A DNA stretch of 64,000 nucleotides, taken from assembly GCA_963818925.1 (NCBI GenBank), contig CAWFTN010000001.1, positions 186,001 through 250,000 on the forward strand, in the 5' to 3' direction. Under the pieces are notes generated by a model that saw only the letters and a list, made by a program, of their open reading frames with translations, ran no database searches and was not told where the DNA came from. Positions 1-9,289 of the stretch are shown in pieces. The DNA comes from JAMXLG01 sp963818925 (GTDB taxonomy: Bacteria; Vulcanimicrobiota; Vulcanimicrobiia; Vulcanimicrobiales; Vulcanimicrobiaceae). Position numbers and translations under genes: made by a program. Every line of letters starts with the position of its first letter. Position 1 is the first letter of the stretch.

Positions 1-2446
1 TGATGTTCGGCGCCGTGTTTTGCAGGCTCGTATTCGCAAGCGCGGCAATCGGCGTCAAACCGCCGCCGCTCGAGCGCACGTACAGATCTTGCAAATCCGA
101 GACGCGCGTACGGTACGGTTCGTCGGCCTGCACGTAGACGTGGTACGAGCGGTTGAGATAGTTGAAGTCGTTGACGTAGAGCGATCCGAGATTGACCTGC
201 AAGGTATTGAAGACGTCGCTAAGCGACACGCCGATCGACTTGGCTTTGTTGCGGTCGATGTTCATCTGCAACTGCGGCGCATCGATGCGGTACTGCGTCA
301 ACAGCGAGAAGGGCTCCGTCGTGTTGCCTTGCGGTGCAGCGGCGACGTACTTCTGCGCAACCCCGTAAAGCGTCCGCAGGCCGACGTTGCCGCGGTCTTC
401 CAATTCCCAGCTGAAACCGAGTGTATCGATACCGAAGATCGGCGGCGGCTGAATACCGAATACGCTCGCTTCGGGAATCTGCTTCGTAAACTTCGGCTGC
501 ATCGCGTTGGACCCGACGTAAAGCATGCCGAGCGGCGACGTCGCCATTGTCTTTCGATCGCTCCACGGATCCAGCTGGATGAACATTATGCCGAGGTTCG
601 GCTGCGCGCCCGTAAAGCTGAATCCACCGACGTCGAAGACGTCTTTCACGCCTTGCGTATTGCGCACGATGTTTTCGGCTTTCAACGCGACCTTGTGTTC
701 GTTCGCAAGCGACGTGCCTTCCGGCGCCTGAACGAAGACCATCAAGAAGCCCTGATCTTCCGTTGGGATAAAGCCTTTCGGCGTTTTGACGAAGAGGAAG
801 CCCGTGAACGCGAGCGCGAGCGCAAAGATTCCGACGACGAGCCAGCGGCGGCGGAAAAAGCGTGGCAACTCCTTGCCGTACCAGTTGCGGAATCCGTAGA
901 AGCCGCGATTGAACGCGCCGAAGAATCCTCTTGTTGCTTCAGGCTTGTCATACAGCAGAATCGACGAGAGGACCGGCGCGAGCGTCAATGCCGCGAAGAG
1001 TGAAATACAGATCGATGCGGTGATCGTCAGCGCGAACTGTTTGTAGAGCAGACCCGTCGTTCCCGGGAAGAACGCGACCGGCGTGAAGACCGAGAACAAT
1101 ACGAGCGATGACGCCACGACCGCGCTTTGGATCTCGTCCATGGCGGCCTTCGCACCTTCGACTCCGCCCATGTGGTGCTCTTTCATGTACCGGGCGATGT
1201 TTTCGATGACGACGATCGCATCGTCGACGACGAGGCCGGCGGCGAGCGTCAAGCCGAAGAGCGTGATCGTGTTGATCGTGAAATCGAAGGCCTTCATCAC
1301 GAAGAACGTGCCGATCAGCGAAATCGGGATCGTCGAGGCGGGAATCAGCGTCGAACGTCCGCTCTGCAAGAAGAGATAGATCACGAGCACGACGAGCAGG
1401 ATCGAGAGGGCGAGCGTGATGACGACTTCCCGGATCGATTCTTTGACGAACAGCGTCGTGTCGAAAGCGACCTTGTAATGGACGTCCGACGGGAAGCTCT
1501 TCGCGAGCTGATCGAGCCGCGTGCGGACGCCTTGCGCTACCGATAGTGCATTGGCCGACGGAAGCTGCTGAATACCGAGACCGACGACGTTCTGGTTGCC
1601 GTCGAAGCGGATGAAACTGTTGTAGTCTTCCGCCCCTAATTCGATGCGGGCGACGTCGCTGAGCTTCGTGAACCCGCCGTTCGGATCCGCGCGCAGAATG
1701 ATGTTTCCGAATTGCTTGGGATCGCTTAAACGCCCGACAGCGTTGACCGCAATCGTATACGGTTGGTTCGCAGGCTGCGGCGCACTGCCGATGCTGCCGG
1801 CGGCGACGTTGACATTCTGCTCTTGGAGCGCATTGACTACGTCGGTCGTCGCGAGCCCGCGCGCTTGCAATTCATGCGGATTGAGCCAAATGCGCATCGC
1901 ATAACGGCGCTGGCCGAAGATGAGCACGCTCGAGACGCCGGGCACGCGCTTGAGATCGTTGACGATGTTCAGCTCGGCGTAGTTGCTCAAGAAAATAGAG
2001 TCGTGCTTGCCGTTGTTCGACAAGAGTGCGAGCGCCATCACGAACGATCCGTTGTTCTTGTTGACCGTGACGCCGACTTGCTTGACTTCGTTCGGCAACA
2101 ATCCGAGCGCCGATTGCACGGCGTTCTGCACGTCCGTCGCCGCGATGTCTAGGTTTGTGCCGAGATTGAACGTCGCCGTGACGGTCGACTGTCCCTGACT
2201 GCTCGTCGAACTGATGTATCGCAGGCCCTCGACACCATTGATCGCGTTTTCGAGCGGAATGGTAACGGCGCTTTCGACTGACTGCGGGCTCGCGCCGAGA
2301 TACGTCGCCGAAACGGTTACGACCGGGGGCGTGATCTGCGGATACTGCGAGATCGGCAGAAGCGGAATTGCGACGAGCCCCATGATGATAATGACCACGG
2401 AGCAGACGATGGCCATAATGGGCCGCTTGAGGAAGAACGCCGTCAT
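1..2446 (-). CDS. RND-family multidrug efflux pump inner-membrane subunit (HAE1/AcrB-like), 3' end outside window
   Basis: Proton-driven trimeric inner-membrane transporter of the hydrophobe/amphiphile efflux family, which normally works with a periplasmic adaptor and an outer-membrane channel. The minus strand reads from an ATG at 2446 with an AGAAGG ribosome site about 6 bases upstream. The N-terminus is classic for the family: MTAFFLKRPIMAIVCSVVII, then a helix and a SQYPQITPP stretch as in AcrB. About 815 codons are present and remain open to base 1; AcrB-type proteins have about 1,040 residues, so roughly 220 C-terminal residues are missing. The last visible part is the porter domain before the final membrane helices (YVNDFNYLNRSYHVYVQAD). 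It lies 40 bases downstream of lipA on the same strand, so it may be cotranscribed, although no functional link is expected. No adaptor gene is next to its 5' side. Confidence 0.93.
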   Translation of the reverse strand, partial: MTAFFLKRPIMAIVCSVVIIIMGLVAIPLLPISQYPQITPPVVTVSATYLGASPQSVESAVTIPLENAINGVEGLRYISSTSSQGQSTVTATFNLGTNLDIAATDVQNAVQSALGLLPNEVKQVGVTVNKNNGSFVMALALLSNNGKHDSIFLSNYAELNIVNDLKRVPGVSSVLIFGQRRYAMRIWLNPHELQARGLATTDVVNALQEQNVNVAAGSIGSAPQPANQPYTIAVNAVGRLSDPKQFGNIILRADPNGGFTKLSDVARIELGAEDYNSFIRFDGNQNVVGLGIQQLPSANALSVAQGVRTRLDQLAKSFPSDVHYKVAFDTTLFVKESIREVVITLALSILLVVLVIYLFLQSGRSTLIPASTIPISLIGTFFVMKAFDFTINTITLFGLTLAAGLVVDDAIVVIENIARYMKEHHMGGVEGAKAAMDEIQSAVVASSLVLFSVFTPVAFFPGTTGLLYKQFALTITASICISLFAALTLAPVLSSILLYDKPEATRGFFGAFNRGFYGFRNWYGKELPRFFRRRWLVVGIFALALAFTGFLFVKTPKGFIPTEDQGFLMVFVQAPEGTSLANEHKVALKAENIVRNTQGVKDVFDVGGFSFTGAQPNLGIMFIQLDPWSDRKTMATSPLGMLYVGSNAMQPKFTKQIPEASVFGIQPPPIFGIDTLGFSWELEDRGNVGLRTLYGVAQKYVAAAPQGNTTEPFSLLTQYRIDAPQLQMNIDRNKAKSIGVSLSDVFNTLQVNLGSLYVNDFNYLNRSYHVYVQADEPYRTRVSDLQDLYVRSSGGGLTPIAALANTSLQNTAPNI

Positions 2447-2486
2447 ATCAACCTTCTAAGGTCGTAAAGCAGACCGGGGTTGCGTC

Positions 2487-3392
2487 TCAGGGTAAAAAAG
2501 CTTGCTCCGCGTGATACGACGATCGGGATAGCGGGCTGGAAACGACTTGATGGAAGCCCTTTCCACGTGCTACTGATCCAAGACGCGCGAACTTCTGCGG
2601 TGTAACGAACTCTACAACGCGGAGGTGTTTTTTCGTAGGCTGCAGGTACTGGCCCATCGTGAAGATGTCCACGCCGACGCGCCGCGCGTCGTCCATTGCA
2701 GCCTCGATTTCTTCCTCGGTTTCACCGAGGCCGAGCATCAAGGACGTCTTTGTGAAACGCTCCGGTGCCCGGTTTTTGGCATGTTCCAAAATGCGCAGTG
2801 ATTGCTCGAACGTTGCGCGTTTATCGCGCACGTTCGGCGTCAGCCGCCGCACGGTTTCGAGATTATGCGCGAACACGTCGGGCTTCGCATCCATCACGAT
2901 ATCGAGCGCGTTTAGGTCGCCGCGATAGTCGCCGCTCAAAATCTCCACCTTCGAACCCCGCACCCGCTCGTGGATCGCGCGAATCGTGTTTGCAAAAATC
3001 AACGCGCCGCCGTCGGCAAGGTCATCGCGGTCGACCGCCGTCAACACGAGATACTTCCAACCGAGATCGCGCACGGCTTCCGCGACGCGAACGGGTTCCA
3101 TCCAGTCGACAACGCCTTTGGGATTGCCCGTTTTCACGTTGCAGAACCGGCAGCCGCGCGTGCACGTGTCGCCGAGAATCATGATCGTCGCCGTGCCGGC
3201 GCCCCAGCACTCCGCGATGTTCGGGCACGCCGCTTCTTTGCACACCGTGTTGAGCTGCAGCGTGTTGACCTTGGCCTTGACCCGCTCGTAATCATCGCCC
3301 ATCGGCAGCGACACGCGCAGCCAGTCCGGTTTACGGACGTGCTGCTTCGGAGCCGAGGGCGTAATTCCGATCAAATCGATGTCAATTGCCAT
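2487..3392 (-). CDS. lipA: Lipoyl synthase
   Basis: Radical SAM enzyme that inserts two sulfur atoms into octanoyl groups bound to E2 or GcvH proteins, completing lipoate in the cytoplasm. The 301-residue protein has both family iron-sulfur motifs: the auxiliary cluster cysteines C51, C56 and C62 (CKEAACPNIAEC) and the radical SAM cysteines C77, C81 and C84 (CTRGCRFC). The C-terminal RSSYHAEQ matches the conserved RSSY segment whose serine ligates the auxiliary cluster. The ATG at 3392 was chosen because the residues upstream of it in the longer open frame do not resemble LipA and lie inside lipB. The gene overlaps the 3' end of lipB by 22 bases, so translation is probably coupled. Nothing looks unusual. 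Confidence 0.97.
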   Translation of the reverse strand: MAIDIDLIGITPSAPKQHVRKPDWLRVSLPMGDDYERVKAKVNTLQLNTVCKEAACPNIAECWGAGTATIMILGDTCTRGCRFCNVKTGNPKGVVDWMEPVRVAEAVRDLGWKYLVLTAVDRDDLADGGALIFANTIRAIHERVRGSKVEILSGDYRGDLNALDIVMDAKPDVFAHNLETVRRLTPNVRDKRATFEQSLRILEHAKNRAPERFTKTSLMLGLGETEEEIEAAMDDARRVGVDIFTMGQYLQPTKKHLRVVEFVTPQKFARLGSVARGKGFHQVVSSPLSRSSYHAEQAFLP

Positions 3393-4045
3393 GAAGTTTC
3401 CCGAACGAATTCCAAATCGAAAGCCCGCGCCAGCGCGGCTTCCATCAGCGGCTTTGCTTCTGCCACGGAGACTGCCCGGCCGGTCTCTTTCGATATCGAC
3501 GTCAAGCCTCGATCCGTCAACCCGCACGGATTGATCAGCCGGTCGTAGTCCAACTCGGTCGATACGTTGAGCGCAATCCCGTGCAACGATACCATCTTTT
3601 GCACGGCGAGGCCAATCGCACAGATCTGATCCCGTCCGACCCAGACCCCGGCATGTTCTTTCCAGCGTTCCGCCGCGATCCCGTATCCGTCTACCATGTC
3701 GATCACGGCGCCCTCAAGAGTCCGAACCAGCGGAACGATCTCCCGGAAACGCTCCATCTTACGAATGGGATACACGACCAACTGCCCAGGCCCGTGATAC
3801 GTGACATCCCCGCCCCGCTCGACCTCCACGAGATCGACACCGCGCCCCTCGAGCCGCTCTGAGGAAAGCAACACGTTCTCACGTTTGGCATTCCGGCCGA
3901 GCGTAACGACCGGCGTATGCTCCACGAAAATCCACACGTCGGGCGCCTCGCCCTTGGCGACGGCGTCATGGAGGGTGTGCTGAAGCTCCCACACCTCGCG
4001 GTACGGACGAACACCGAGATCGAGTAGCCTTGCCTGGGATGCCAT
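3371..4045 (-). CDS. lipB: Octanoyltransferase LipB
   Basis: Transfers octanoate from octanoyl-ACP to the lipoyl domains of 2-oxoacid dehydrogenases and GcvH, the step before LipA. The 224-residue length is normal. The family signature RGGDVTYHGPGQ is at residues 78-88, and the acyl-accepting cysteine is C174 in INPCG. Odd point: in LipB proteins the catalytic lysine of the Cys/Lys dyad sits in a motif like RK-I/V-A-x-I-G before the HGxALN motif. Here the corresponding segment is GRDQICAIGLAV, with glutamine (Q140) where I expect lysine. The gene lies between lpdA and lipA in one minus-strand run and overlaps lipA. The identity is secure from the rest of the sequence; whether the enzyme is fully active is open. 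Confidence 0.93.
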   Translation of the reverse strand: MASQARLLDLGVRPYREVWELQHTLHDAVAKGEAPDVWIFVEHTPVVTLGRNAKRENVLLSSERLEGRGVDLVEVERGGDVTYHGPGQLVVYPIRKMERFREIVPLVRTLEGAVIDMVDGYGIAAERWKEHAGVWVGRDQICAIGLAVQKMVSLHGIALNVSTELDYDRLINPCGLTDRGLTSISKETGRAVSVAEAKPLMEAALARAFDLEFVRETSWQLTSI

Positions 4046-4102
4046 CTTCGCTCCATAACTCCGGCGCCGGGCGGTTGGGCTTCACACAACGCCCTACGTG
4101 AG

Positions 4103-5548
4103 TTACTTCGCTCCCACAGGAGTCTTGGGTTTGGGATTCACGATGTGGATGGCTTTGCCGTGTGCGGCTTCGGCGGCGTCCATGATGCCTTCCGTCAGCG
4201 TAGGGTGCGGATGCACCGAAAGGCCGATGTCTTCGAGCGTTGCGCCCATTTCGAGCGCGATGACGCCTTCGCCGATGAGCGATTCCGCTTGTGGAGCGAC
4301 GATGTGCATGCCCAGGAGCATGTCCGTCTTTGCGTCGCCGACGAGTTTGATGAGGCCATCGGTTTCGTTCATCGTGCGTGCGCGGCCGCTCGCTGCTAGC
4401 GGGAACTTTCCGATGCGGACATCGTAGCCTTTCGCTTTCGCTTCTTCCTCGGAGAGGCCGACCGTCGCGACTTCCGGATCGGTGTAGACGCAGTTCGGAA
4501 TTGCGACAGGATCGAACGCGGCCGACTTGTCGCCCGAAATTGCTTCCGCTGCGATGACGCCTTGCTTCATCGCGCGGTGCGCCAGCAGCGGTTGTCCTGT
4601 TACGTCGCCGATTGCGAAGATGTTCGCGACTTTCGTGCGCATCTGCGCGTCCGTTGCAACGAAGCCTTTGTCATCCGTTGCGAGTCCCGCCGCAGCGAGA
4701 TTCAGCGTGTCCGTCACCGGACGGCGGCCGACGGCGACGAGGACCATGTCGAACTCGCGGGTTTCGTCTTTGCCGTTCGTGCCTTCGCCTTTGAAGGTGG
4801 CTTTGACGCCGTTCTTCGTTTTCTCGAGTGCGCCGACTTTGGTGTCGAGCATGATCTCGACGCCTTGTTTTTTCAGGATGCGCCCGAGCGTCTTCGCGAT
4901 TTCGGAATCCGTGCCGGTGAGAAGTTGCGGAAGCGCTTCGATCACGAGAACTTTGGCGCCGACGCGCGTGTAGACGGTTGCGAATTCGAGACCGATGACG
5001 CCGCCGCCGATGACGAGCATGTTCTTCGGGATGCGCTTCATCTGAACCGCGTCGTCGGAATTGATGATGGACTCGCCGTCTTGCGGCCACGCTTTGACGT
5101 CGATCGGCGCGGAGCCGGTCGCAATAACGACGGCTTGCGCGGAGATCGAATCTTCGCCGCCGTCTTTTTTCTTCACGACGACGGTGTTCGCGTCTTTGAA
5201 GCTTGCGTCACCGTAGATGAACTCGACGTTGTTCGCTTTGAAGAGCGTCTTCACGCCGCCGACGTTTGCGTTAACGACGTCCGTTTTGAACTTCGCGACG
5301 CCTTCGCGATCGACGTCCGCTTTCGGAACCTTCAGACCAATCGCCGCGGCGTGATCGATGTGGCGAATCACCTCGCCGACGTGCAGCAGCGCTTTCGTCG
5401 GGATGCAGCCCCAGTTGAGGCAGACGCCTCCGACCTCGTCGCGATCGACACAGATAACTTTCTTCCCTAACTGTCCGAGCCGGATCGCGGCATGGTATCC
5501 GCCCGGTCCCGCTCCGATGACGACCGCGTCGACCTGATGTTGCGCCAC
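4103..5548 (-). CDS. lpdA: Dihydrolipoyl dehydrogenase (E3)
   Basis: FAD enzyme that reoxidises dihydrolipoamide on E2 or GcvH proteins and reduces NAD+. The 481-residue protein has the N-terminal FAD fold (GAGPGGYHAAIRLG), the redox disulfide C43/C48 (GGVCLNWGCIPTK), a second dinucleotide fold (VIGGGVIGLEFATVYTRVGA), the FAD motif IFAIGDVTGQPLLAHRA, and the C-terminal His-Glu pair in VHPHPTLTE. All hallmarks are intact. It precedes lipB and lipA on the same strand, with 57 bases to lipB, giving a compact lipoate set. No E1 or E2 gene is visible nearby, so its partner complex must be encoded elsewhere. Confidence 0.97.
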   Translation of the reverse strand: MAQHQVDAVVIGAGPGGYHAAIRLGQLGKKVICVDRDEVGGVCLNWGCIPTKALLHVGEVIRHIDHAAAIGLKVPKADVDREGVAKFKTDVVNANVGGVKTLFKANNVEFIYGDASFKDANTVVVKKKDGGEDSISAQAVVIATGSAPIDVKAWPQDGESIINSDDAVQMKRIPKNMLVIGGGVIGLEFATVYTRVGAKVLVIEALPQLLTGTDSEIAKTLGRILKKQGVEIMLDTKVGALEKTKNGVKATFKGEGTNGKDETREFDMVLVAVGRRPVTDTLNLAAAGLATDDKGFVATDAQMRTKVANIFAIGDVTGQPLLAHRAMKQGVIAAEAISGDKSAAFDPVAIPNCVYTDPEVATVGLSEEEAKAKGYDVRIGKFPLAASGRARTMNETDGLIKLVGDAKTDMLLGMHIVAPQAESLIGEGVIALEMGATLEDIGLSVHPHPTLTEGIMDAAEAAHGKAIHIVNPKPKTPVGAK

Positions 5549-5576
5549 TGTTGTCTCCTGTTCTACCGGCGAACCG

Positions 5577-7766
5577 CTACTGTTGAATTTGAGGCTCGCC
5601 TACTATATCAGGTCTTCGCCACGTTTCGCTTCGACCTATTCCGACCAGGAGCGCTTGAAAGAAGCTCGTCAGGTGTCCCAAATCCCAGCCCGCGACGCGA
5701 GCCGCAACGTCGGCGAGCGCGCTTTCGCCTAACTCGTCCCGCAGGACCGCTTCATCGGCGATCGCCTCGCGCTCGACGAAGCCCATGCGAACGAGCGAGC
5801 GCGTGAGGCGCAAGCGTTGCGACGCGGCCAAAGCGAGCGCTGCTTCCTCGTACTGCCCGACAAAAATTAGCAGGCGGGCGACGACTTCGCCCAGTCGCGC
5901 GATGAACTGCGGCTGCGGCGTGCGACGCAGCAAATCGCACGCGAGATGCAGATGCTCTTTCGCGGCAGGGGCGAGGCTGCGGGCAATTGCGACGCGAGCT
6001 TGCGTTTCATGCACCCACGCGATGTGGGCGAGGCTTGCCGCCGCTTCGAAGCGCGCAGATGCTGCGACCGCGTACTCGTTGCTTTTGTCGTATTCCATTG
6101 TCGCGTACTCGACTTCAGCCAAGTTGCCGAGCGCAATTCCGATCAGTGCATCGGTACCGTCGCTTGCCAACAAATCCAGAGAGTCATTGAAGACGAGCCG
6201 CGCGCGGCCCGCATCGTCGTAGCCCTCTAAGACGACATTGCCTTGATTGATGAGTGCCGCGGCGACGCCGCGTTTGTGTCCCATCTGATCGTAGAGGTGC
6301 AGCGCCGTTTCGGCGTATTTCCACGCATCATCGAGAACGCCGGTGTTGAACGCGGCCGCTGCGAGCGCGTTGTATGCGCGCGCGAGACCGAGACGGTCGC
6401 CGGAAATCGTGAACGCCGAGATCGTCGCCGGTGCGCGCTCGAGCATGCGCTGGTACTCGCCCGCCGCATGCGTCACGCACAGACCCAAGTAATAGATGCG
6501 CCCGCGCAGATTCGGTTTCAAACGTTCGGCGATGCTCTCCAAACGTTCCACCCACATCAGCCCTTCGCTGAATCGTCCGCCTTCGGCCCATGCCGCGATC
6601 ATTGTCGTCATGATTGCCGGAATGCACGAAAAACGATCCGCGGGACGTTTCATCGCCCAACCAATGGCATTGCAGAAGTCGTTGTAGCGCAAGAAGAGGC
6701 GGTACATTGCGGCGCCTGCGTTTGCGGCGCGAATCTCTTCCCACAGATCGGCAGCGACGCGGTCCATGCGCAGCGCAAAGCGTTCTTCGTATCCGCGACG
6801 GTTCGACATCGCGGCAAGCGAACGCGATGCGACCGCGCGGATCGGCGAAAGCATCCGGTATCCGAACTCTGTGCGCATCACAAGTGACGTCTCCGCCGCT
6901 TCATCGAGCGCGAAGGATGCGTCGATGGCATCGATCGAGGCGACGAACGCGACGTCTTGCACGTCGAATTCGTCGGCGAACAACGACGCGATCGCAAACG
7001 CGCGCTTCGCGTGCTCGCTCAGGCGCGAAAAGCTCCACGCGATGACGTTGCCGATCGTGCGATGGCGCGGATCTAAACCGCGCGTCGAGCGCAGGTGGTA
7101 CGGTCGCAGCGATTTCAACTCGGATGCGAGTTCGTGAAGTGAAAGCGACGCAAGGCGCGCGGCCGCGAGGTCGACGGCGACGGGCAGCCCATCCAGCGTG
7201 CGAACGATCGAAGTGACCGTGTCGGCAACGTCGTCGGTGACGTGTCGCTGCTCGATCTGGGCGCGCTCATAGAAGAAGGCGACAGCTTCCTCGACGGTCA
7301 GGGGCTCGAGCTCGAAGACTTCCTCTTCTGCGTAGTCCAGGCGCCGCTGGCTCGTCGCGACGATGGTGAGGTCCGCGACCGGGCGCAGCTGGTCCATTAG
7401 CGCGCTGGTCTCGTCGGGAGCGTGCTCGCAGTTGTCGAGGACCAAAACGAGCGGCGTCTCGGAGAGTGCGTCGCGGAGTGTGTCGATCCGCGACCGGCCG
7501 GGCTCCTCGGAAATCTCGAGCGTCCCCATCACGGTGCCGAGCACAGCCTCGGGCGAGACACCCGCGAGGCTGACAAACGCTGCTTGCCGGCCCGAATCCC
7601 GTTCGAAGTGCGATACCGCCTCGTAAGCCAGCCGCGATTTTCCGACGCCCCCCGGTCCCACGAGAGTGACGAACCCGCCCCGCCTTATAAGAGCGAGGAG
7701 TCGCCGGAACTCGGAAGCACGGCCCACAAAGGGCACTCGTAAATCGACGGCCCGTGAATTGACCAT
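5577..7766 (-). CDS. STAND-type ATPase with TPR-like C-terminus (LuxR/AfsR-like, no DNA-binding domain)
   Basis: Predicted signalling ATPase of about 729 residues. The N-terminus carries a P-loop (LVGPGGVGKSRLAYEA), a Walker B-like LVLVLDNCEHA and a sensor-like IVATSQRRLDYAEE, as in the NTPase half of AfsR/LuxR-type regulators. From about residue 400 the chain is alanine-rich and helical, with repeated AxAYNALAAAAFNTG-like segments typical of TPRs. No winged helix or LuxR helix-turn-helix is seen at either end, so it probably acts through protein partners. The longest frame begins at a TTG at 7784; I prefer the ATG at 7766, but no clear ribosome site separates them. It is divergent from the MocR-type regulator 56 bases away and ends 28 bases before lpdA. 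The target is unknown. Confidence 0.8.
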   Translation of the reverse strand: MVNSRAVDLRVPFVGRASEFRRLLALIRRGGFVTLVGPGGVGKSRLAYEAVSHFERDSGRQAAFVSLAGVSPEAVLGTVMGTLEISEEPGRSRIDTLRDALSETPLVLVLDNCEHAPDETSALMDQLRPVADLTIVATSQRRLDYAEEEVFELEPLTVEEAVAFFYERAQIEQRHVTDDVADTVTSIVRTLDGLPVAVDLAAARLASLSLHELASELKSLRPYHLRSTRGLDPRHRTIGNVIAWSFSRLSEHAKRAFAIASLFADEFDVQDVAFVASIDAIDASFALDEAAETSLVMRTEFGYRMLSPIRAVASRSLAAMSNRRGYEERFALRMDRVAADLWEEIRAANAGAAMYRLFLRYNDFCNAIGWAMKRPADRFSCIPAIMTTMIAAWAEGGRFSEGLMWVERLESIAERLKPNLRGRIYYLGLCVTHAAGEYQRMLERAPATISAFTISGDRLGLARAYNALAAAAFNTGVLDDAWKYAETALHLYDQMGHKRGVAAALINQGNVVLEGYDDAGRARLVFNDSLDLLASDGTDALIGIALGNLAEVEYATMEYDKSNEYAVAASARFEAAASLAHIAWVHETQARVAIARSLAPAAKEHLHLACDLLRRTPQPQFIARLGEVVARLLIFVGQYEEAALALAASQRLRLTRSLVRMGFVEREAIADEAVLRDELGESALADVAARVAGWDLGHLTSFFQALLVGIGRSETWRRPDIVGEPQIQQ

Positions 7767-7814
7767 CGATTCAGTGGTCGGCAAGCGTTGTCATAGGTTT
7801 TACCGAAAATGGAC

Positions 7815-7828
7815 TGCCATCCATGGCA
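7815..7828. promoter_or_regulatory. Palindrome overlapping the start codon of the MocR-type gene
   Basis: TGCCAT-CC-ATGGCA is a perfect 6-bp inverted repeat with a 2-base spacer, and its right arm contains the ATG at 7823. A second imperfect pair, CCATCC/GGATGG, lies at about 7818-7840. GntR/MocR regulators commonly control their own divergent promoter region, so this could be an operator; that is inference from position and symmetry only. Confidence 0.3.
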
Positions 7829-9289
7829 AAAATTGGATGGTCAGGAATCCTGCCTCAGCTGGAACGTGACTCGATTGTACCGCTCTACCGCCAGATCTAC
7901 GAGCATCTGCGCGAAGCGATTCTCGCCGGCACCCTTCCGGAATCCACGCGGCTACCTCCGGAACGGGCGTTGGCCGAGCGGCTCAACGTCAACCGCAGCA
8001 CGATCGTACATGCCTACCGCGAGCTCGTCGCCGACGGATTGATCGAACAGCGCGTCGGGTCGGGGTCGCGCGTCGTCCCGCAACTACGCGGCGGTCAACC
8101 GGCGCGTACCGCCGGTGTGCCGTGGTGGATTACGTTACCGCCGTGGCGTGTCGGCGAATTTCCGAACATTCTCGGTGAGCTTGCCGCAAAGCAAGAGCCC
8201 GGGCGCATTTCATTCGTGCAAGGCGTTGCGCCCGACGAACCGTCTCCGCTCGGCGAACTCGCGCAGTCGTTCGAACGCGTGGCGCGCGATCCGCGCTTCG
8301 TGCTCTCGTACGGCGATTCCGAGGGATACGAACCGTTGCGTCAAGCGATTGCAGCGCGCATGAACGGTCGCGGTGCAAACGGCATTGCACCGAAAAACGT
8401 CATCGTTCTCACGGGTTCGACGCAGGGCATCATGATCGTCGCGCAGTCGCTTGCAGAGCCGGGCGACGAAATCATCGTTGAATCGCCGTCGTATCCGGGT
8501 GCGCTGCAAATTTTCCAAATCAACGGGCTGCGCGCGATTCCTGTTCCCGTCGACGAAGAGGGCATGCGAGTCGATCATGTCGAGGCGATTCTGCGCACCC
8601 GACGTCCGCGATTCATCTATACGATGCCGTCGCTGCACAACCCGACGAACGTAACGATGAATGCCGATCGCCGCGAGCGTCTTGCAACGATTGCGCGCCG
8701 CGCCGGCGTGCCGATCATCGAAGATGATCCGTACGGTCCGCTCGCGCACCATACGCTGCCTCCGCTCGTTGCGCTCGCCCCCGATCACGTCGTCTATCTT
8801 TCGACGTTCTCCAAAACGATCGCACCGAGTCTGCGTGTCGGCTGGCTCGCCGCGCCGCGGATGATTCTCGAGCGTTTGTTGCTACGCAAACAGGCCTACG
8901 ATATGGCGACGAGTTTGTACGTGCAGGCGGCGATCGTCGATTATGTGGAACGCGGATATGATGCGCACATCGTGCAGTTGCGTGAAGAACTGTTGCTGCG
9001 ACGCAAGATCGCCGACGAGGCGATCGCGCAGCATTGGCCCTCCGGGGTTCGCGCGATCGGCGCCGCGGGCGGATTCTATTTGTGGGCTGCGACACCGCGC
9101 GAAGTGCGCGCACGCGCACTGCTCGACGTAGCAGAACGCTACGGTGCATCGTTTCTTTTCGGCGAAGCGTTCTTCGCGGACTCCGGCGGAGACCATCATT
9201 TCCGTCTGGCGCTCACGGCGGTTGCGCGCAATGAAATCGCCGAAGGGATTCGCCGGATCGGCTCCGCGATCTCGACCTTGCGTTCGTGA
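7823..9289 (+). CDS. MocR/PdxR-type regulator (GntR winged helix fused to aminotransferase fold)
   Basis: Transcription factor with an N-terminal GntR winged helix (about residues 10-80; PLYRQIYEHLREAILAGTL, then LPPERALAERLNVNRSTIVH) joined to a class I aminotransferase domain that usually senses pyridoxal phosphate or an amino compound. The cofactor lysine is K331 in STFSKTIAPSLRVGW, and IIEDDPYGPL matches the cofactor-binding aspartate region. The 488-residue length is normal. It diverges from the STAND ATPase and overlaps mutY by 4 bases (GTGA), so the two are translationally coupled. The target genes cannot be read from the sequence; the divergent ATPase is one candidate. No clear Shine-Dalgarno precedes the ATG, so the mRNA may be leaderless. 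Confidence 0.92.
   Translation: MAKIGWSGILPQLERDSIVPLYRQIYEHLREAILAGTLPESTRLPPERALAERLNVNRSTIVHAYRELVADGLIEQRVGSGSRVVPQLRGGQPARTAGVPWWITLPPWRVGEFPNILGELAAKQEPGRISFVQGVAPDEPSPLGELAQSFERVARDPRFVLSYGDSEGYEPLRQAIAARMNGRGANGIAPKNVIVLTGSTQGIMIVAQSLAEPGDEIIVESPSYPGALQIFQINGLRAIPVPVDEEGMRVDHVEAILRTRRPRFIYTMPSLHNPTNVTMNADRRERLATIARRAGVPIIEDDPYGPLAHHTLPPLVALAPDHVVYLSTFSKTIAPSLRVGWLAAPRMILERLLLRKQAYDMATSLYVQAAIVDYVERGYDAHIVQLREELLLRRKIADEAIAQHWPSGVRAIGAAGGFYLWAATPREVRARALLDVAERYGASFLFGEAFFADSGGDHHFRLALTAVARNEIAEGIRRIGSAISTLRS

Noticed and set aside
4562..5470. Long plus-strand open frame opposite lpdA (302 codons)
   Set aside because: Arg/Asp-rich composition typical of antisense GC-rich frames; the opposite strand encodes an unmistakable Lpd.
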